Assembly (NCBI RefSeq): GCF_900107585.1
Contig: NZ_FNQM01000002.1
Coordinates: 372,001 to 436,000 of the forward strand
Origin: Rubrimonas cliftonensis
GTDB lineage: Bacteria; Pseudomonadota; Alphaproteobacteria; Rhodobacterales; Rhodobacteraceae
Direction of reading: 5' to 3'
DNA length: 64,000 nucleotides
Shown one piece after another: positions 42,290 through 53,190 of the stretch. Every line of letters starts with the position of its first letter. Positions within the stretch are counted from its first letter, which is position 1. The notes under the pieces were generated by a model. The model saw nothing but the letters and a program-made list of their open reading frames with translations, ran no database searches and was not told where the DNA came from. The translations under genes and the position numbers were made by a program.

Positions 42290-42781
42290 TCAGGCGGGGC
42301 GCTTCAGGAACATCTGCGTCCACTCGAAGTCGAGCACCGGTTCGGGCTCCGGGGCCTCGGGTCGGCGACGGTTCGCCTCGGCGGCGAGCGCCACGAACCC
42401 GCGGTCGGGTTTCGAGCCGGAAGGCCGCGCCGAGCGCACCTCCGCCCGCAGCGAAATCGTGTCGCCGGGGCGCACGGGCTTCAGCCAGCGCAGCCGGTCG
42501 ATCCCCGGCGAGCCGATCGAGCTCCTCCCGCAGCGCGCGGCGACGATGTAGAGCCTGAACGCGACCAGTAGCGTGTGGAAGCCAGAGGCGATCAGCCCGC
42601 CATAGGGGCTCTCGGCCGCTGCGAGCGCGTCGATGTGGAACGGCTGCGGATCCCACCGGAAGGCGAAGTCGAGGATCTGGGTCTCGCTGATCGTCGCGCC
42701 CGGCGTCTCGATGACGAGGCCGGGCGTGAAATCCTCAAACCAGCGTTCGCCCTCGCCGGCGGCGGGCGCCGCCTGCGCCAT
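42290..42781 (-). CDS. MaoC-like hotdog (R-specific enoyl-CoA hydratase-type) protein
   Basis: 163-aa MaoC-family protein. The hydratase-2 motif is visible as FRWDPQPFHIDALAA, with Asp and His at the catalytic spacing, followed by GLIASGFHTL and the LKPVRPGDTISLRAEV strand pair. It lies two bases after the MerR stop, in an operon with ihfA and merR. Acts on an acyl-CoA or similar thioester; the physiological substrate cannot be told. Confidence 0.88.
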   Translation of the reverse strand: MAQAAPAAGEGERWFEDFTPGLVIETPGATISETQILDFAFRWDPQPFHIDALAAAESPYGGLIASGFHTLLVAFRLYIVAARCGRSSIGSPGIDRLRWLKPVRPGDTISLRAEVRSARPSGSKPDRGFVALAAEANRRRPEAPEPEPVLDFEWTQMFLKRPA

Positions 42782-42783
42782 CT

Positions 42784-43293
42784 TCAGCCCGCGAGGCTGG
42801 CGCGGGCGCGTTCGAGCCGGGCGATCACCGGGCCGAGCGCGGCCCCGAGGCGCACGCCCATGGCGGCGGCGGGCGCGTCGAAGGCGGTGGTCGCCTCGGG
42901 CTCGTCGTCGGGGCCTTCCGGAGGTTCGCCGACCACCGGGGCCTCGCCGTCGCCGATCATGGCGACATGGCGCGGGCCGCGCTCGCGGAAAACCTTCTGC
43001 AGGCCCTTGATCGTGAGCCCCTCGTCATGGAGCAGCGTGCGGATGCCGCGCAGCAGCGACATGTCGGCGGGGCGGTAGTAGCGCCGCCCGCCGCCGCGCT
43101 TCATGGGCGAGAGGTGGGGGAACTTCGTCTCCCAGAAGCGCAGCACATGCGCGGGGATGTCGAGTTCCTCGGAGACCTCGGAGATCGTGCGGAACGCGCC
43201 GGGCGCCTTGTCGCGCCGCGCCTCGGTCTCGGGCGCCGCGCCGAGATCGAGTTCGGCGGGCGCCTCCGCCGCCGGCCGCGCCGCGCCGCTCAC
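42784..43293 (-). CDS. MerR-family transcriptional regulator
   Basis: 169-aa protein with an N-terminal MerR winged helix: [26 protein letters not shown], then [18 protein letters not shown] and [13 protein letters not shown]. The C-terminal part has no metal-binding cysteines and is Ala/Pro rich. It overlaps the ihfA stop (ATGA 43290-43293). This ihfA-merR pair is a conserved alphaproteobacterial arrangement; targets unknown. Confidence 0.9.
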   Translation of the reverse strand: MSGAARPAAEAPAELDLGAAPETEARRDKAPGAFRTISEVSEELDIPAHVLRFWETKFPHLSPMKRGGGRRYYRPADMSLLRGIRTLLHDEGLTIKGLQKVFRERGPRHVAMIGDGEAPVVGEPPEGPDDEPEATTAFDAPAAAMGVRLGAALGPVIARLERARASLAG

Positions 43294-43592
43294 GATTCGC
43301 CCGCAGCGTTGATGCGGTCCTTGAGGATGTGGGAGGGCCGGAACACCAGCACCCGCCGCGGCTCGATCGGCACTTCCTCGCCCGTCTTGGGGTTGCGGCC
43401 GATGCGGCGACCCTTGTCGCGCGCCTGGAACGTGCCGAAGGAGGAGATCTTCACGGTCTCGCCCTGCGCCAGCGCGCCGGAGATGTGGCGCAGCACGCTC
43501 TCCACCAGTTCGGCGCTCTCGTTGCGCGACAGGCCGACCTCACGATAGACGCCTTCGGACAGATCGGAGCGCGTCAACGTCTTGCCCGCCAT
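43290..43592 (-). CDS. ihfA: Integration host factor subunit alpha
   Basis: 100-aa HU/IHF DNA-bending protein. [18 protein letters not shown] begins the helical dimer body. The beta-arm region is [26 protein letters not shown], with the DNA-intercalating Pro of the RNPKTGE loop, and it ends [12 protein letters not shown] good promoter and GGGAGG precede ATG 43592. Forms a heterodimer with IHF-beta. Confidence 0.97.
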   Translation of the reverse strand: MAGKTLTRSDLSEGVYREVGLSRNESAELVESVLRHISGALAQGETVKISSFGTFQARDKGRRIGRNPKTGEEVPIEPRRVLVFRPSHILKDRINAAGES

Positions 43593-43622
43593 GGCGGCCT
43601 CCCGGTAGCCCTTGTTCGGCGC

Positions 43623-43651
43623 AGAGTGGGCGCGCGGCGAAAGGATGTCAA
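43623..43651 (-). promoter_or_regulatory. Probable sigma-70 promoter of ihfA
   Basis: Minus strand TTGACA (43651-43646), 17-bp spacer, CACTCT (43628-43623), 30 bases before the ihfA ATG. The perfect -35 and exact spacing support it; the -10 is weak. It would let ihfA-merR be expressed independently of fabH. Confidence 0.55.
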
Positions 43652-43692
43652 CTTCAAGGGTTTGCGGCGGGGCCTTGACGCCGCGTCCACCG

Positions 43693-44664
43693 TCACCAGC
43701 GCAGCAGCGCCGCGCCCCAGACGAGCCCGCCGCCGATCGCCTCCATCAGCAGCAGGTCGCCCCTGCCGATCCTGCCGTCGTGCACGGCGGTCGACAGCGC
43801 CAGCGGGATCGAGGCGGCGGAGGTGTTGCCGTGGTCCTGAAGCGTCAGGATCACCTTCTCCATCGGCACGCCCGCCTTCTTCGCCGTCGCCTCGATGATG
43901 CGCAGGTTGGCCTGGTGCGGCACGACCCAGTCGATATCGGCTGACGCGACGCCCGCCTTCTCCATCGCCTCGTCGGCGACCTCCGCGAGCTTGGCGACGG
44001 CGTGCTTGAAGACCTCGCGGCCCTGCATCCTGAGCTTGCCGCTGGTCTGGGTGGAGGAGGGGCCGCCGTCGACGTAGAGGATGTCCTGATGCGCGCCGTC
44101 GGAGTGCAGGCAGGTCGCGAGCAGCCCGCGGTCGGACGGCGCGCCCTCGCCCTCATGCGCGCCGAGGATCACCGCCCCCGCGCCGTCGCCGAACAGCACG
44201 CAGGTCGTGCGGTCCTCCCAGTCGAGGATGCGGCTGAAGGTCTCCGCGCCGATGATCAGCGCACGGCGCGCCTGGCCCTTGAAGATCAGCGCGTCCGCCA
44301 GCGACAGCGCGTAGATGAACCCCGCGCACACCGCCTGGACGTCGAAGGCGAAGCCGCCGGTCATGCCGATGGCGTGCTGCACCTTCGTCGCGGTCGAGGG
44401 AAATGTGCGGTCCGGGGTGGCGGTGGCGATCACCACAAGGTCGATGTCCGCCCCGGTCAGACCGGCATGGTCGAGCGCACGCCGGGCGGCGGCGGTGGCG
44501 AGGTCGGAGGTCAGCTCGCCCTCGGCGGCCATGTGGCGGGCGCCGATGCCGGTGCGGCTGCGGATCCACTCGTCCGAAGTGTCGAGGCGCGCGGCGAAAT
44601 CCGCGTTGGTCATCACCTTCTCGGGCAGGTAGCCGCCGCAGCCCAGAGGAACCGCCCGGATCAT
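43693..44664 (-). CDS. fabH: Beta-ketoacyl-ACP synthase III
   Basis: 323-aa condensing enzyme that starts fatty-acid elongation from acetyl-CoA and malonyl-ACP. The triad is Cys113 (AVCAGF), His250 (PHQAN) and Asn280 (DHGNTSAAS). ATG 44664 ([14 protein letters not shown]) gives the usual 323-324 residues and is preferred. An in-frame ATG at 44730 overlapping the plsX stop (ATGA) would add 22 residues and cannot be excluded. Operon plsX-fabH. Confidence 0.95.
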   Translation of the reverse strand: MIRAVPLGCGGYLPEKVMTNADFAARLDTSDEWIRSRTGIGARHMAAEGELTSDLATAAARRALDHAGLTGADIDLVVIATATPDRTFPSTATKVQHAIGMTGGFAFDVQAVCAGFIYALSLADALIFKGQARRALIIGAETFSRILDWEDRTTCVLFGDGAGAVILGAHEGEGAPSDRGLLATCLHSDGAHQDILYVDGGPSSTQTSGKLRMQGREVFKHAVAKLAEVADEAMEKAGVASADIDWVVPHQANLRIIEATAKKAGVPMEKVILTLQDHGNTSAASIPLALSTAVHDGRIGRGDLLLMEAIGGGLVWGAALLRW

Positions 44665-44726
44665 CGCCCCGCGTCCCTTCGCGGCCGCCAGCGCCGCACT
44701 CCGTCCGCTCACGCCACCGGTGTCGT

Positions 44727-45803
44727 TCATTGCGCCGCCGCGCCTCCCAGCGCCTGCCTCTGCATCGTCAGGAACGCGGCCCTGCCTGCCACCCGTTCGG
44801 TGAACCCGGTGCGGGCCATGCGCGCGGCGAGCGAAATCGCGGCGGCGACGCCCGTGGCGTCCGCCGAACCGTGGCTCTTCACGACGGCGCCGCGCAGACC
44901 GAGGAAAACCCCGCCGTTGACGCGGCGCGGGTCGATCCGCCGCTTCATGCGCGAGAGCGACGGCATCGCCATCAGCGCCGCAAGCCGCGACAGCCAGGTG
45001 TGGCGGAAGGCGCGCTTCAGTTCGTCGCCGATGAAGGCGGCCGCGCCCTCTGCCGACTTCAGCGCCACGTTGCCGGTGAAGCCGTCGGTCACGATCACGT
45101 CGGCCTTGTCGCCGCAGAGGTCGCCTCCCTCGACGTAGCCGCGCCAGTCGTAGCCGCCGTGGTCGGCGTTCTCGCAGATGAGGCGGCTGGCCTCCTGAAG
45201 CTCGGGCCGGCCCTTGCCTTCCTCGCTGCCGACGTTCAGCAGGCCGACGCGGGGCCGGTCGAGATCGAGCGCGACGCGCGCATACTCGGCGCCCATGACG
45301 GCGAACTGCGCCAGCGCGGTCGGATCGGCGCGCACGTCGGCGCCCACGTCGAGAACGATCGTGTGTCCGCTTGCGCTGCGCGAGGGCCAGAACACCGCGA
45401 TGGCGGGGCGGTCGACGCCCTCGGCGCGACGCAGCCGCATCGTCGCCATCGCCATCAGCGCGCCGGTGTTGCCGCAGGAAACCGCCGCCTGCGCCTCGCC
45501 GGCCTTGATCGCCGAGAGCGCGGACCACATGCTGGTGTCCTGCGCCCTGCGCAGCGCCACCGAAGGCTTGTCGGTCATCGCCACCGCCTGCGCCGCATGG
45601 CGCACCTCGCACCGCCCCGCGAGCGCCGCGCGCCGCGCAACGAGCGGCGTCAGCACATTCTCCGGTCCGTGTAGCAGGAAGCGCAGGTCGGGCATTTCGC
45701 GCGCGCACCGGTCGACACCGGCGACGACGGTCGCAGGGCCGCGGTCGCCGCCCATGGCGTCGACCGAAATCACCGGGTCGGGGGCAGCCGCCATCGCTTT
45801 CAT
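44727..45803 (-). CDS. plsX: Phosphate acyltransferase PlsX
   Basis: 358-aa acyl-ACP:phosphate transacylase of phospholipid synthesis. [19 protein letters not shown] at the start, [13 protein letters not shown] with the SCGNTGA motif, and [21 protein letters not shown] near the C-terminus are diagnostic. Lies between rpmF and fabH on the same strand, the classic arrangement. ATG 45794 is an alternative start; neither has a strong ribosome-binding site. Confidence 0.96.
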   Translation of the reverse strand: MKAMAAAPDPVISVDAMGGDRGPATVVAGVDRCAREMPDLRFLLHGPENVLTPLVARRAALAGRCEVRHAAQAVAMTDKPSVALRRAQDTSMWSALSAIKAGEAQAAVSCGNTGALMAMATMRLRRAEGVDRPAIAVFWPSRSASGHTIVLDVGADVRADPTALAQFAVMGAEYARVALDLDRPRVGLLNVGSEEGKGRPELQEASRLICENADHGGYDWRGYVEGGDLCGDKADVIVTDGFTGNVALKSAEGAAAFIGDELKRAFRHTWLSRLAALMAMPSLSRMKRRIDPRRVNGGVFLGLRGAVVKSHGSADATGVAAAISLAARMARTGFTERVAGRAAFLTMQRQALGGAAAQ

Positions 45804-45866
45804 CGCTCGGATCGCCGGCGCGGGCGCAGTTCGATCATTCGCGCGAAACCGCGCCGGGGCGCGATC

Positions 45867-46070
45867 TCAGGCCGCTTCGCTGTCGAGATCGACCTCGGTC
45901 GCCACGACGACTTCGCGTCCGGCGTAATGCCCGCAGGCGCCGCAGACATGGTGCGGGCGGCGGAGCTCTCCACAGTTCGGGCACTCGTTGGGATTGTCCG
46001 CAACGAGGGCGTCATGCGACCGGCGCATGTTGCGTTTGGAGCTCGTCTTCCTGTTCTGCGGAACAGCCAT
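45867..46070 (-). CDS. rpmF: 50S ribosomal protein L32
   Basis: 67-aa L32 of the zinc-binding type. [20 protein letters not shown] is the universal start; CPNCGE and CGACGHY supply the four-cysteine zinc site. Located between yceD and plsX as in many bacteria. A hairpin lies in its 207-base leader region. Confidence 0.97.
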   Translation of the reverse strand: MAVPQNRKTSSKRNMRRSHDALVADNPNECPNCGELRRPHHVCGACGHYAGREVVVATEVDLDSEAA

Positions 46071-46219
46071 GTCTCAACCTCCGTCAGGCCCGGCGCGCGC
46101 CCTGTATGGCAGTGCGCCCCTGCGAAAACCACCGCGCGCCCCGACTGGACCAGCGCATAGCGCCGCGCCGCCCGCCGCGCTGCGCGCTCACTGTGCGAGC
46201 GGGGCTCATACCGCCTAAC

Positions 46220-46259
46220 GCGCGGCGCCGCAAGGCCGGGCGCGGCCTCCGCGCCGCGC
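46220..46259 (-). terminator. GC-rich stem-loop between yceD and rpmF
   Basis: GCGCGGCGC and GCGCCGCGC pair over 9 bp around a 22-base loop that itself contains GGCC repeats. It may end the yceD transcript or lie in the rpmF leader. No T-run. Confidence 0.4.
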
Positions 46260-46277
46260 CGTGAGCCGATGCCGCGC

Positions 46278-46820
46278 TCAGGTCGAGCCATCGCGGCCGC
46301 GCAGTGCGGCGAGGCCGGCGAACGGTCTCGCATCCTCGTCCGTCATCGGCGCCACGCCCGGCGGCGCGGTCAGGGCGCCCTCGAAGTCGACCCCCGCCTT
46401 GCGCGGGTAGGGATCGAGCGCGAGCGCGGCGGTCTCGGCGGCGATCTCCCCGAAGTCGATCGCCTCGGCCAGCGGTTCGGGCGCCTCCTCCGCGTCGGGG
46501 TGGAACAGCGCCTCTGCCTCGGCCATGCGCGCCGGCGGCGCGAAGAATCGCTCGAACGGCTCCGACAGCGCCGTGTCGACCGGCTCAAGCGTCACGACGC
46601 AGCTCTGCGTGAAGGCGGCGTCGACGACGCCGCTCACGCGCCAGCCGCCCGGCCCCCAGGGCTCAGCCTTCGCGACGAATGACAAAGCCCGCACGGCGGG
46701 GACGTCGAAGCGCCGCGCCAGCGCGACCAGCGCCGCCTCGTCGGCCTCATCGCAGACCGCATCCCCGGCCTCCAGCGACGCGACTGGAACGGGGTGGGAG
46801 AACTCCGGCTTTTCAGGCAT
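46278..46820 (-). CDS. DUF177 / YceD family protein
   Basis: 180-aa protein of the DUF177 family that is typically encoded just before rpmF and plsX. FSHPVPVASLEAGD opens it; GWRVSGVVDAAFTQSCVVTLEPVD carries the conserved single Cys and strand pattern, and ALALDPYPRKAGVDF closes the conserved part. The bacterial family has been linked to 23S rRNA accumulation. Divergent from the BamE-like gene across about 146 bases. Confidence 0.9.
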   Translation of the reverse strand: MPEKPEFSHPVPVASLEAGDAVCDEADEAALVALARRFDVPAVRALSFVAKAEPWGPGGWRVSGVVDAAFTQSCVVTLEPVDTALSEPFERFFAPPARMAEAEALFHPDAEEAPEPLAEAIDFGEIAAETAALALDPYPRKAGVDFEGALTAPPGVAPMTDEDARPFAGLAALRGRDGST

Positions 46821-46966
46821 GACATCGTCCCGGCGAAGGCGCGAAGCGGCTACCGCCCGGCGCCGGGCAGGTTCCCGGCCCCGCGGGAGCTCCGCGTTGA
46901 AAATACATGATCGCGCCGCTAATGGAACAGCAGTCGGGCGCGGTCCGACGAAGGGGAGAGACGACG

Positions 46967-47422
46967 GTGGCTGAAGGCAGGGCGCGTTTCACGGGAGTTT
47001 GCGCAGCGGCGGCGCTGGCCTGTCTCGTCGGCTGCGGCCCGACATACAGCAACCACGGCTTTGCGCCGCAGATCGCCGAGCTAGACGCGATCGAGGCGGG
47101 GGCGGACACGCGGGGCTCCGTCCTGCGCCGCCTCGGCCGGCCCTCGGCCTCCGGCGCCTTCGACGAGGACGTCTGGTTCTACGTGGCGAGCCGCATGGAG
47201 CACTTTGCGTTCTTCGAGCCGGAGGTGATCGACCGCAAGGTGGTCGTCGTCGCCTTCGATGACGCCGGCCTCGTCGAGCGCGTGAACCGCTACGGGCTCG
47301 ACGACGGCCGCATCGTCGACCTCGTCTCGAACACGACGCCGACCTACGGGCGCGAACTCTCCGCGCTGCAGCAGCTCTTCGGCAACATCGGCGCGCCGCG
47401 CGCGGCGGACGTGCTGAACTAG
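46967..47422 (+). CDS. BamE/SmpA-like outer-membrane assembly lipoprotein
   Basis: 151-aa lipoprotein. The start is GTG 46967, seven bases after GGGGAGAG; a longer frame from 46907 lacks such a site. The signal peptide ends LVGC (Cys23), a clear lipobox. The mature BamE-type domain shows IEAGADTRGSVLRRLGRPSA, DVWFYVASRME and a final strand VVAFDDAGLVERV. Probably part of, or related to, the BAM complex. Divergent placement from yceD is common in alphaproteobacteria. Confidence 0.88.
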   Translation: MAEGRARFTGVCAAAALACLVGCGPTYSNHGFAPQIAELDAIEAGADTRGSVLRRLGRPSASGAFDEDVWFYVASRMEHFAFFEPEVIDRKVVVVAFDDAGLVERVNRYGLDDGRIVDLVSNTTPTYGRELSALQQLFGNIGAPRAADVLN

Positions 47423-47430
47423 CAATTCTC

Positions 47431-47460
47431 TCGCCGGGCTCGGGCGATGGGGCCCGGCGA
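47431..47460. terminator. Bidirectional stem-loop between BamE-like and MFS genes
   Basis: TCGCCGGGC and GCCCGGCGA pair over 9 bp with a 12-base loop, in the 56-base gap between two convergent genes. Position and symmetry fit a shared terminator. Confidence 0.65.
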
Positions 47461-47478
47461 CGCCATGCGCGCCGCGCG

Positions 47479-48714
47479 TCAGGCCTCCGCCGGAGGGCGC
47501 GCGATGGCGAGCCACAGCAGCGCCGCGCCCGCCAGCGCCAGGAACGGGATCATGGCGAGGTTCACCGCCTCCCATCCGAGGTCGTTCATCAGCGCGCCGG
47601 AGCTGAGGCTCGCCACCGTGACCATCCCGAAGACGAGAAAGTCGTTGAGGCCCTGCACCCGAGAACGCTCCTCCGGCCGATGCGCCGCCGCCAGCATGGC
47701 CGTCGCGCCGATGAAGCCGAAGTTCCAGCCCAGGCCCAGCAGGATCAGCGCGCCGTAGAACTGCGTCAGGTCGACCCCGGTCAGCGCCACCCCGCCGCAT
47801 GCCGCCAGCATCGCCAGCCCCAGCGCGATGATTCGCGGCGCGCCGAATCGTGCGATCAGGTCGCCGGTGAAAAAGGAGGGCGCGAACATCGCAAGCACGT
47901 GCCACTTCACCACGCTCGCCGCGTCGTCGGGGTCGAAGCCGCAGGCGACCACCGCAAGCGGCGTGGAGGTCATGACGAGGTTCATCAGCGCATAGGTCAC
48001 CATGGCGCAGATCATCGCCACGGCGACCCGCGGCTGGCGGACGATGACGCTCAGCGGGCGCGCCTGCGGCGCGTCGGCGGCAGGCTTCGGCGGGCGCGGG
48101 GCGTCGAGGAAGATGAAGGCGCAGGCGCCGAGAAGGTTCAGCGCCACCATAGAGAGGTAGGCCCCTGCGAAGGGCGTCGGCGCCAGCGCGTCGCGCGTGA
48201 GCTTGACGAGTTCCGGCCCGATCAGCGCGGCCAGAAGCCCGCCGGCCATCACCCAGCTGATCGCGCGGGGCCGGAAGGCGGGCGAGGCGGCGTCGGCGGC
48301 GGCGAAGCGGTAGAAGCCCTGGGCGCCCATGTAGACCCCGGTTAAGGCGGCCCCCGCCACTAGCATCGGAAACGAGCCGACCAGCAGCGCCGCGGCGCTG
48401 ACCGCGCCGCCCAGGGCGCCGCAGAGCGCGCCGAGCAGGAAGCCGGGCCGCCGGCCCACGCGCCCCATCAGCATCGAGACCAGCGGCGCGGCGACCATCG
48501 CCATCGCCACGGTGGCGGCGATCGGCAGGGTCGCGAGCGCCTTGTTGGTCGCCAGCAGCTGTCCCGCGAGCCCGCCGAGGATGAAATGGATCGGCATCTG
48601 CGCGCCGAGCAGCGCCTGCGCGGCGACGAGCACGGCCACGTTGCGGCGCGCCTTCGCGTCGTCATGCGCCGGCTGGGCGGCGTCGAGCGCCGCAGGGGTC
48701 GATGCGTGTGCCAT
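47479..48714 (-). CDS. Major facilitator superfamily transporter
   Basis: 411-aa protein with about 12 hydrophobic segments. The loop 2-3 motif is seen as LMGRVGRRPGFLLGA and the linker between halves is charged and Pro-rich (FLDAPRPPKPAADAP). MFS permeases of this group are drug or metabolite exporters; no substrate-specific motif is recognised. Convergent with the BamE-like gene. Confidence 0.88.
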   Translation of the reverse strand: MAHASTPAALDAAQPAHDDAKARRNVAVLVAAQALLGAQMPIHFILGGLAGQLLATNKALATLPIAATVAMAMVAAPLVSMLMGRVGRRPGFLLGALCGALGGAVSAAALLVGSFPMLVAGAALTGVYMGAQGFYRFAAADAASPAFRPRAISWVMAGGLLAALIGPELVKLTRDALAPTPFAGAYLSMVALNLLGACAFIFLDAPRPPKPAADAPQARPLSVIVRQPRVAVAMICAMVTYALMNLVMTSTPLAVVACGFDPDDAASVVKWHVLAMFAPSFFTGDLIARFGAPRIIALGLAMLAACGGVALTGVDLTQFYGALILLGLGWNFGFIGATAMLAAAHRPEERSRVQGLNDFLVFGMVTVASLSSGALMNDLGWEAVNLAMIPFLALAGAALLWLAIARPPAEA

Positions 48715-48908
48715 GCCGAAGGCTCATAGGCGCGCGGGCGGTCCCGCGCAATCCGCGCGGCGCGCGGCTCTCCGTCTCGGCGCCGCCGAAGCCGAGACGG
48801 GTGGCGACGGCGAAGCGTCGCCCTCGCGTCGGCGCAGGGCTCGGTCTAGGCTCGGGCGCAGCGTCGCCGTGGCGCGACCGCCGACTGACCGCCGCCGGAA
48901 AGCCGCAG

Positions 48909-49343
48909 ATGCCCCCGTCGCCCCCGCGCCCTCTCGAAGCCTTTCCCGCCCGCGTCTCCGAACGCCTGCGCTATCGCGACACCGACCGGCAGGGCCATGT
49001 GAACAATGCGGTGTATGCGACCCTTTTCGAGATCGGTCGCGTTGATTTCCTGCTCGACCCCGACCGGCCGCCCGCGCCCGCGGGCGCGCAGTTCGTGATC
49101 GTGCGACTCGCCATGGACTTCCGCCGCGAGCTGCGCTGGCCCGGAACGGTGGAGATCGCCACCGGCGTCACGCGCATCGGGGCGCGGTCCATCGCGATGG
49201 AGCAGGGCGTCTATCTGAACGGCGAGGCCGCAGCGACGGCCGAGAGCGTGGTCGCCCTGATGGATGACGCGTCGCGACGGGCCGTCGACATTCCCGCGAC
49301 GACGCGCGCGGCCCTTGAGGCGTCGCTGCTGCCTGCGCGCTGA
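48909..49343 (+). CDS. YbgC/4HBT-type acyl-CoA thioesterase
   Basis: 144-aa hotdog thioesterase. The active-site motif LRYRDTDRQGHVNNAVY contains the Asp of YxDTDxxGHVNN, followed by FEIGRVDFL and FVIVRLAMDFRREL. ATG 48909 follows GCCGGAAAGCCGCAG; the longer upstream frame is Arg/Pro-rich shadow. Single gene facing hutU, 342 bases away. Confidence 0.88.
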   Translation: MPPSPPRPLEAFPARVSERLRYRDTDRQGHVNNAVYATLFEIGRVDFLLDPDRPPAPAGAQFVIVRLAMDFRRELRWPGTVEIATGVTRIGARSIAMEQGVYLNGEAAATAESVVALMDDASRRAVDIPATTRAALEASLLPAR

Positions 49344-49500
49344 GGCGTCGCGAGGACGGCTCGTGCTGAAAGCCGTGATCGGGGGGCGGCGGCCTTCCCG
49401 CCGAGCCCGAACCGTCCGCGGCTCGGCGTCGTTTCGCGCGGGCCGGTTGTTCCCATGGATGGCGCGCGCCGCTGGTCCGCGCCGCGCGCCGCCTTTGGAA

Positions 49501-49532
49501 TTGACGATGCCGAAAATATGCATTTACATATT
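49501..49532 (+). promoter_or_regulatory. hutU promoter with overlapping AT-rich dyad
   Basis: TTGACG (49501-49506), 17-bp spacer, TTACAT (49524-49529) is a good sigma-70 promoter. AATATG and CATATT (49515-49532) form a 6-bp dyad across spacer and -10, suited to repressor control. It is a conspicuous AT island within 342 bp of otherwise featureless GC-rich DNA (49344-49685). It leaves a leader of about 150 bases before hutU. Confidence 0.6.
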
Positions 49533-49685
49533 AACTCCGGCGGCAGATGGCGGACCCGGCATGGCGCACCTCGCGCAGAGAGCGGCCTCATGGATGGACG
49601 GCGCTTCCGTCCGCGCCGCGGCGGCCGTCGCCCCGCGCTGCGCCGGCGTTTCGCCGACGGCGCGGCGAGCTCATCGGGAGGATGC

Positions 49686-51359
<1,674 letters not shown>

Positions 51360-51366
51360 CGACGAA

Positions 51367-51500
51367 CCCTCACCCCGACCCTCTCCCGCAGGCGGGAGAG
51401 GGGGCGCAAGCGTCGAGGACGGCGCCGCGTGGGCGGGTGGGGCGCGAAGGGGGATGATATCGCCCCCTCTCCCGCAAGCGGGAGAGGGCCGGGGTGAGGG
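51367..51500. repeat. Inverted-repeat intergenic element (two 40-bp arms)
   Basis: Arms 51367-51406 and 51461-51500 are inverted copies, 36 of 40 positions matching by eye, around a 54-base centre. Each arm is itself a hairpin, CCCTCTCCCGC with GCGGGAGAGGG, flanked by CCCTCACCCCG. This is the organisation of a small palindromic (MITE/BIME-like) element. It lies between hutU (+) and the TRAP operon (+), where it could limit read-through. Confidence 0.85.
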
Positions 51501-51529
51501 ACTGCAAGGCTGACAGCAGGGAGAACGAG

Positions 51530-52615
51530 ATGAAAAGACGTGATTTTCTGACCGCCGCCGCCGCCGCGCCCGCCGCGGCGCTGGCCGCCCCGGCCATCGC
51601 GCAGGGCGCGGCGACCGAATGGAGGATGGTCACCGCCTGGCCCAAGAACCTGCCGGGACCGGGCGTCGCCGCCCAGATGCTGGCCGACCGCATCACCGCG
51701 CTCTCGGGCGGGCGGCTGAAGGTGACGCTCTACGCCGCCGGCGAGATCGTGCCGGGGCCGGGGGTGTTCGACGCCGTCGCCGAGGGCACTGCCGAACTCT
51801 ACCACGCGGTTCCCGCCTACTGGGGCAGCAAGTCCAAGGGCATCCTGCTGTTCGGCTCCCAGCCCTTCGGCCTGCGCGCCGAGGAGCAGTTCGGCTGGAT
51901 GGCCCATGGCGGCGGACAGGCGCTCTATGACGAGATCTATGGCGGCTTCGGCGTGAAGCCGTTCCTCTGCGGCAACTCCGGCCCGCAATGGGCGGGCTGG
52001 TTCCGCAACGAGATCACCAGCGTCGACGACCTGCGCGGCCTGAAGTTCCGCACCACCGGCCTCGCGTCGGAGATGGCGAGCAGGCTCGGCATGGCGGCGC
52101 AGGCGATGAGCGGCCCGGCGATGTTCCAGGCGCTGCAGTCCGGCGCGCTCGACGCCGGCGAGTTCATCGGCCCGTGGACCGACAGCGCGCTGGGTTATCA
52201 CCAGATCGCCAAGAACTACTACTGGCCGGGCGTCGGCGAGCCGTCCTCGGCTGAGGAATGCGGGATCAACGCGCAGGTCTTCGCGGACCTGCCCGACGAC
52301 CTGAAGCAGACCGTGCAGTACGCCTGCGAAAGCCTCTACAACGTCGTCACGACCGAGTACAACACCAACCACGCCAAGGCCTTGCAGCGTCTCGTCGCCG
52401 ACGAGGGCGTGGTCGTGCGCAAGCTGCCCGACGACGTGATGTCAGCGATGGGTAACGCCGCAGGCGAGGTGATCGCCGAGATGCGCGACAGCGACGACGC
52501 GCTGATCAAGCGCATCACCGAGAGCTACCTCGCCTATCGCGGCCTGATCAGCGGCTACATGACCTACGCCGACAACGGGCAGATGAACGCCCGCGCGCTG
52601 CCCTACACGTACTGA
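51530..52615 (+). CDS. TRAP transporter substrate-binding protein DctP (Tat-exported)
   Basis: 361-aa periplasmic binding protein. The N-terminus MKRRDFLTAAAAAPAAALAA is a twin-arginine signal ending APAIAQ, so it is probably exported folded. The mature protein follows the DctP/TakP pattern: MVTAWPKNLPGPGVAAQMLADRI, VFDAVAEGTAELYHA, the carboxylate-binding Arg segment DLRGLKFRTTGL, and EFIGPWTDSALGYHQIAKNYY. ATG 51530 has AGGGAG upstream. First gene of a TRAP operon; a 2-oxo- or hydroxy-acid ligand is likely from the TakP-like features. Confidence 0.92.
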   Translation: MKRRDFLTAAAAAPAAALAAPAIAQGAATEWRMVTAWPKNLPGPGVAAQMLADRITALSGGRLKVTLYAAGEIVPGPGVFDAVAEGTAELYHAVPAYWGSKSKGILLFGSQPFGLRAEEQFGWMAHGGGQALYDEIYGGFGVKPFLCGNSGPQWAGWFRNEITSVDDLRGLKFRTTGLASEMASRLGMAAQAMSGPAMFQALQSGALDAGEFIGPWTDSALGYHQIAKNYYWPGVGEPSSAEECGINAQVFADLPDDLKQTVQYACESLYNVVTTEYNTNHAKALQRLVADEGVVVRKLPDDVMSAMGNAAGEVIAEMRDSDDALIKRITESYLAYRGLISGYMTYADNGQMNARALPYTY

Positions 52616-52686
52616 TCGCGGCGCTCGCCGCGCATCCCGCTCCGGCCCCCGTCTCGGGGCGCCGGGGCGTTCCCCCAGGAGACGCC

Positions 52687-53190
52687 ATGCTCGCCTTCGC
52701 CGACGCGCTGGACGCGCTCAACCGACGGATCGGGATGGCGGTGCGCTGGCTGGCGCTCGCCATGGCGCTGCTGCAGCTTCTCATCGTCGTGCTGCGCTAC
52801 GTCTTCGGGCTGAGCTTCGTGTTCCTCACCGAGGGCGTGCTCTATCTGCACGCCGGATTGTTCATGCTCGGCGCGGGCTACACGCTGCTGGTGGATCAGC
52901 ATGTGCGGGTGGACATCTTCTACGCCCGTCGCTCGCCGCGCGGGCGCGCCGCGGTCGACGTGTTCGGCGCGCTGTTCTTCCTCGCGCCGGCGCTGCTTCT
53001 GCTGCTGTGGTGGAGCTGGCCGAGCGTCACCCGCTCCTGGGCGATGCTGGAGGGGCCGATCTCGGTGGGCGGCGTGCCGGCGACCTTCCTGCTGAAGTCC
53101 CTCGTGCCGGCCTTCTGCGCGCTGCTGCTGGCGCAGGGCCTCTCCATCCTGCTGCGCGACCTTCTCCGCCTGCGGGCGGGCCGCGGATGA
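52687..53190 (+). CDS. TRAP transporter small permease DctQ
   Basis: 167-aa membrane protein with four helices, DctQ-sized. VVLRYVFGLSFVFLTEGVLYL and YTLLVDQHVRVDIFYAR are the family signatures. CAGGAGA precedes ATG 52687. The stop overlaps the start of the large permease (ATGA). Confidence 0.93.
   Translation: MLAFADALDALNRRIGMAVRWLALAMALLQLLIVVLRYVFGLSFVFLTEGVLYLHAGLFMLGAGYTLLVDQHVRVDIFYARRSPRGRAAVDVFGALFFLAPALLLLLWWSWPSVTRSWAMLEGPISVGGVPATFLLKSLVPAFCALLLAQGLSILLRDLLRLRAGRG

Noticed and set aside
48702-48908. N-terminal extension of the YbgC-type thioesterase
   Set aside because: The extra residues are Arg/Pro/Ala-rich, unlike the family, and the gene has a normal start at 48909.
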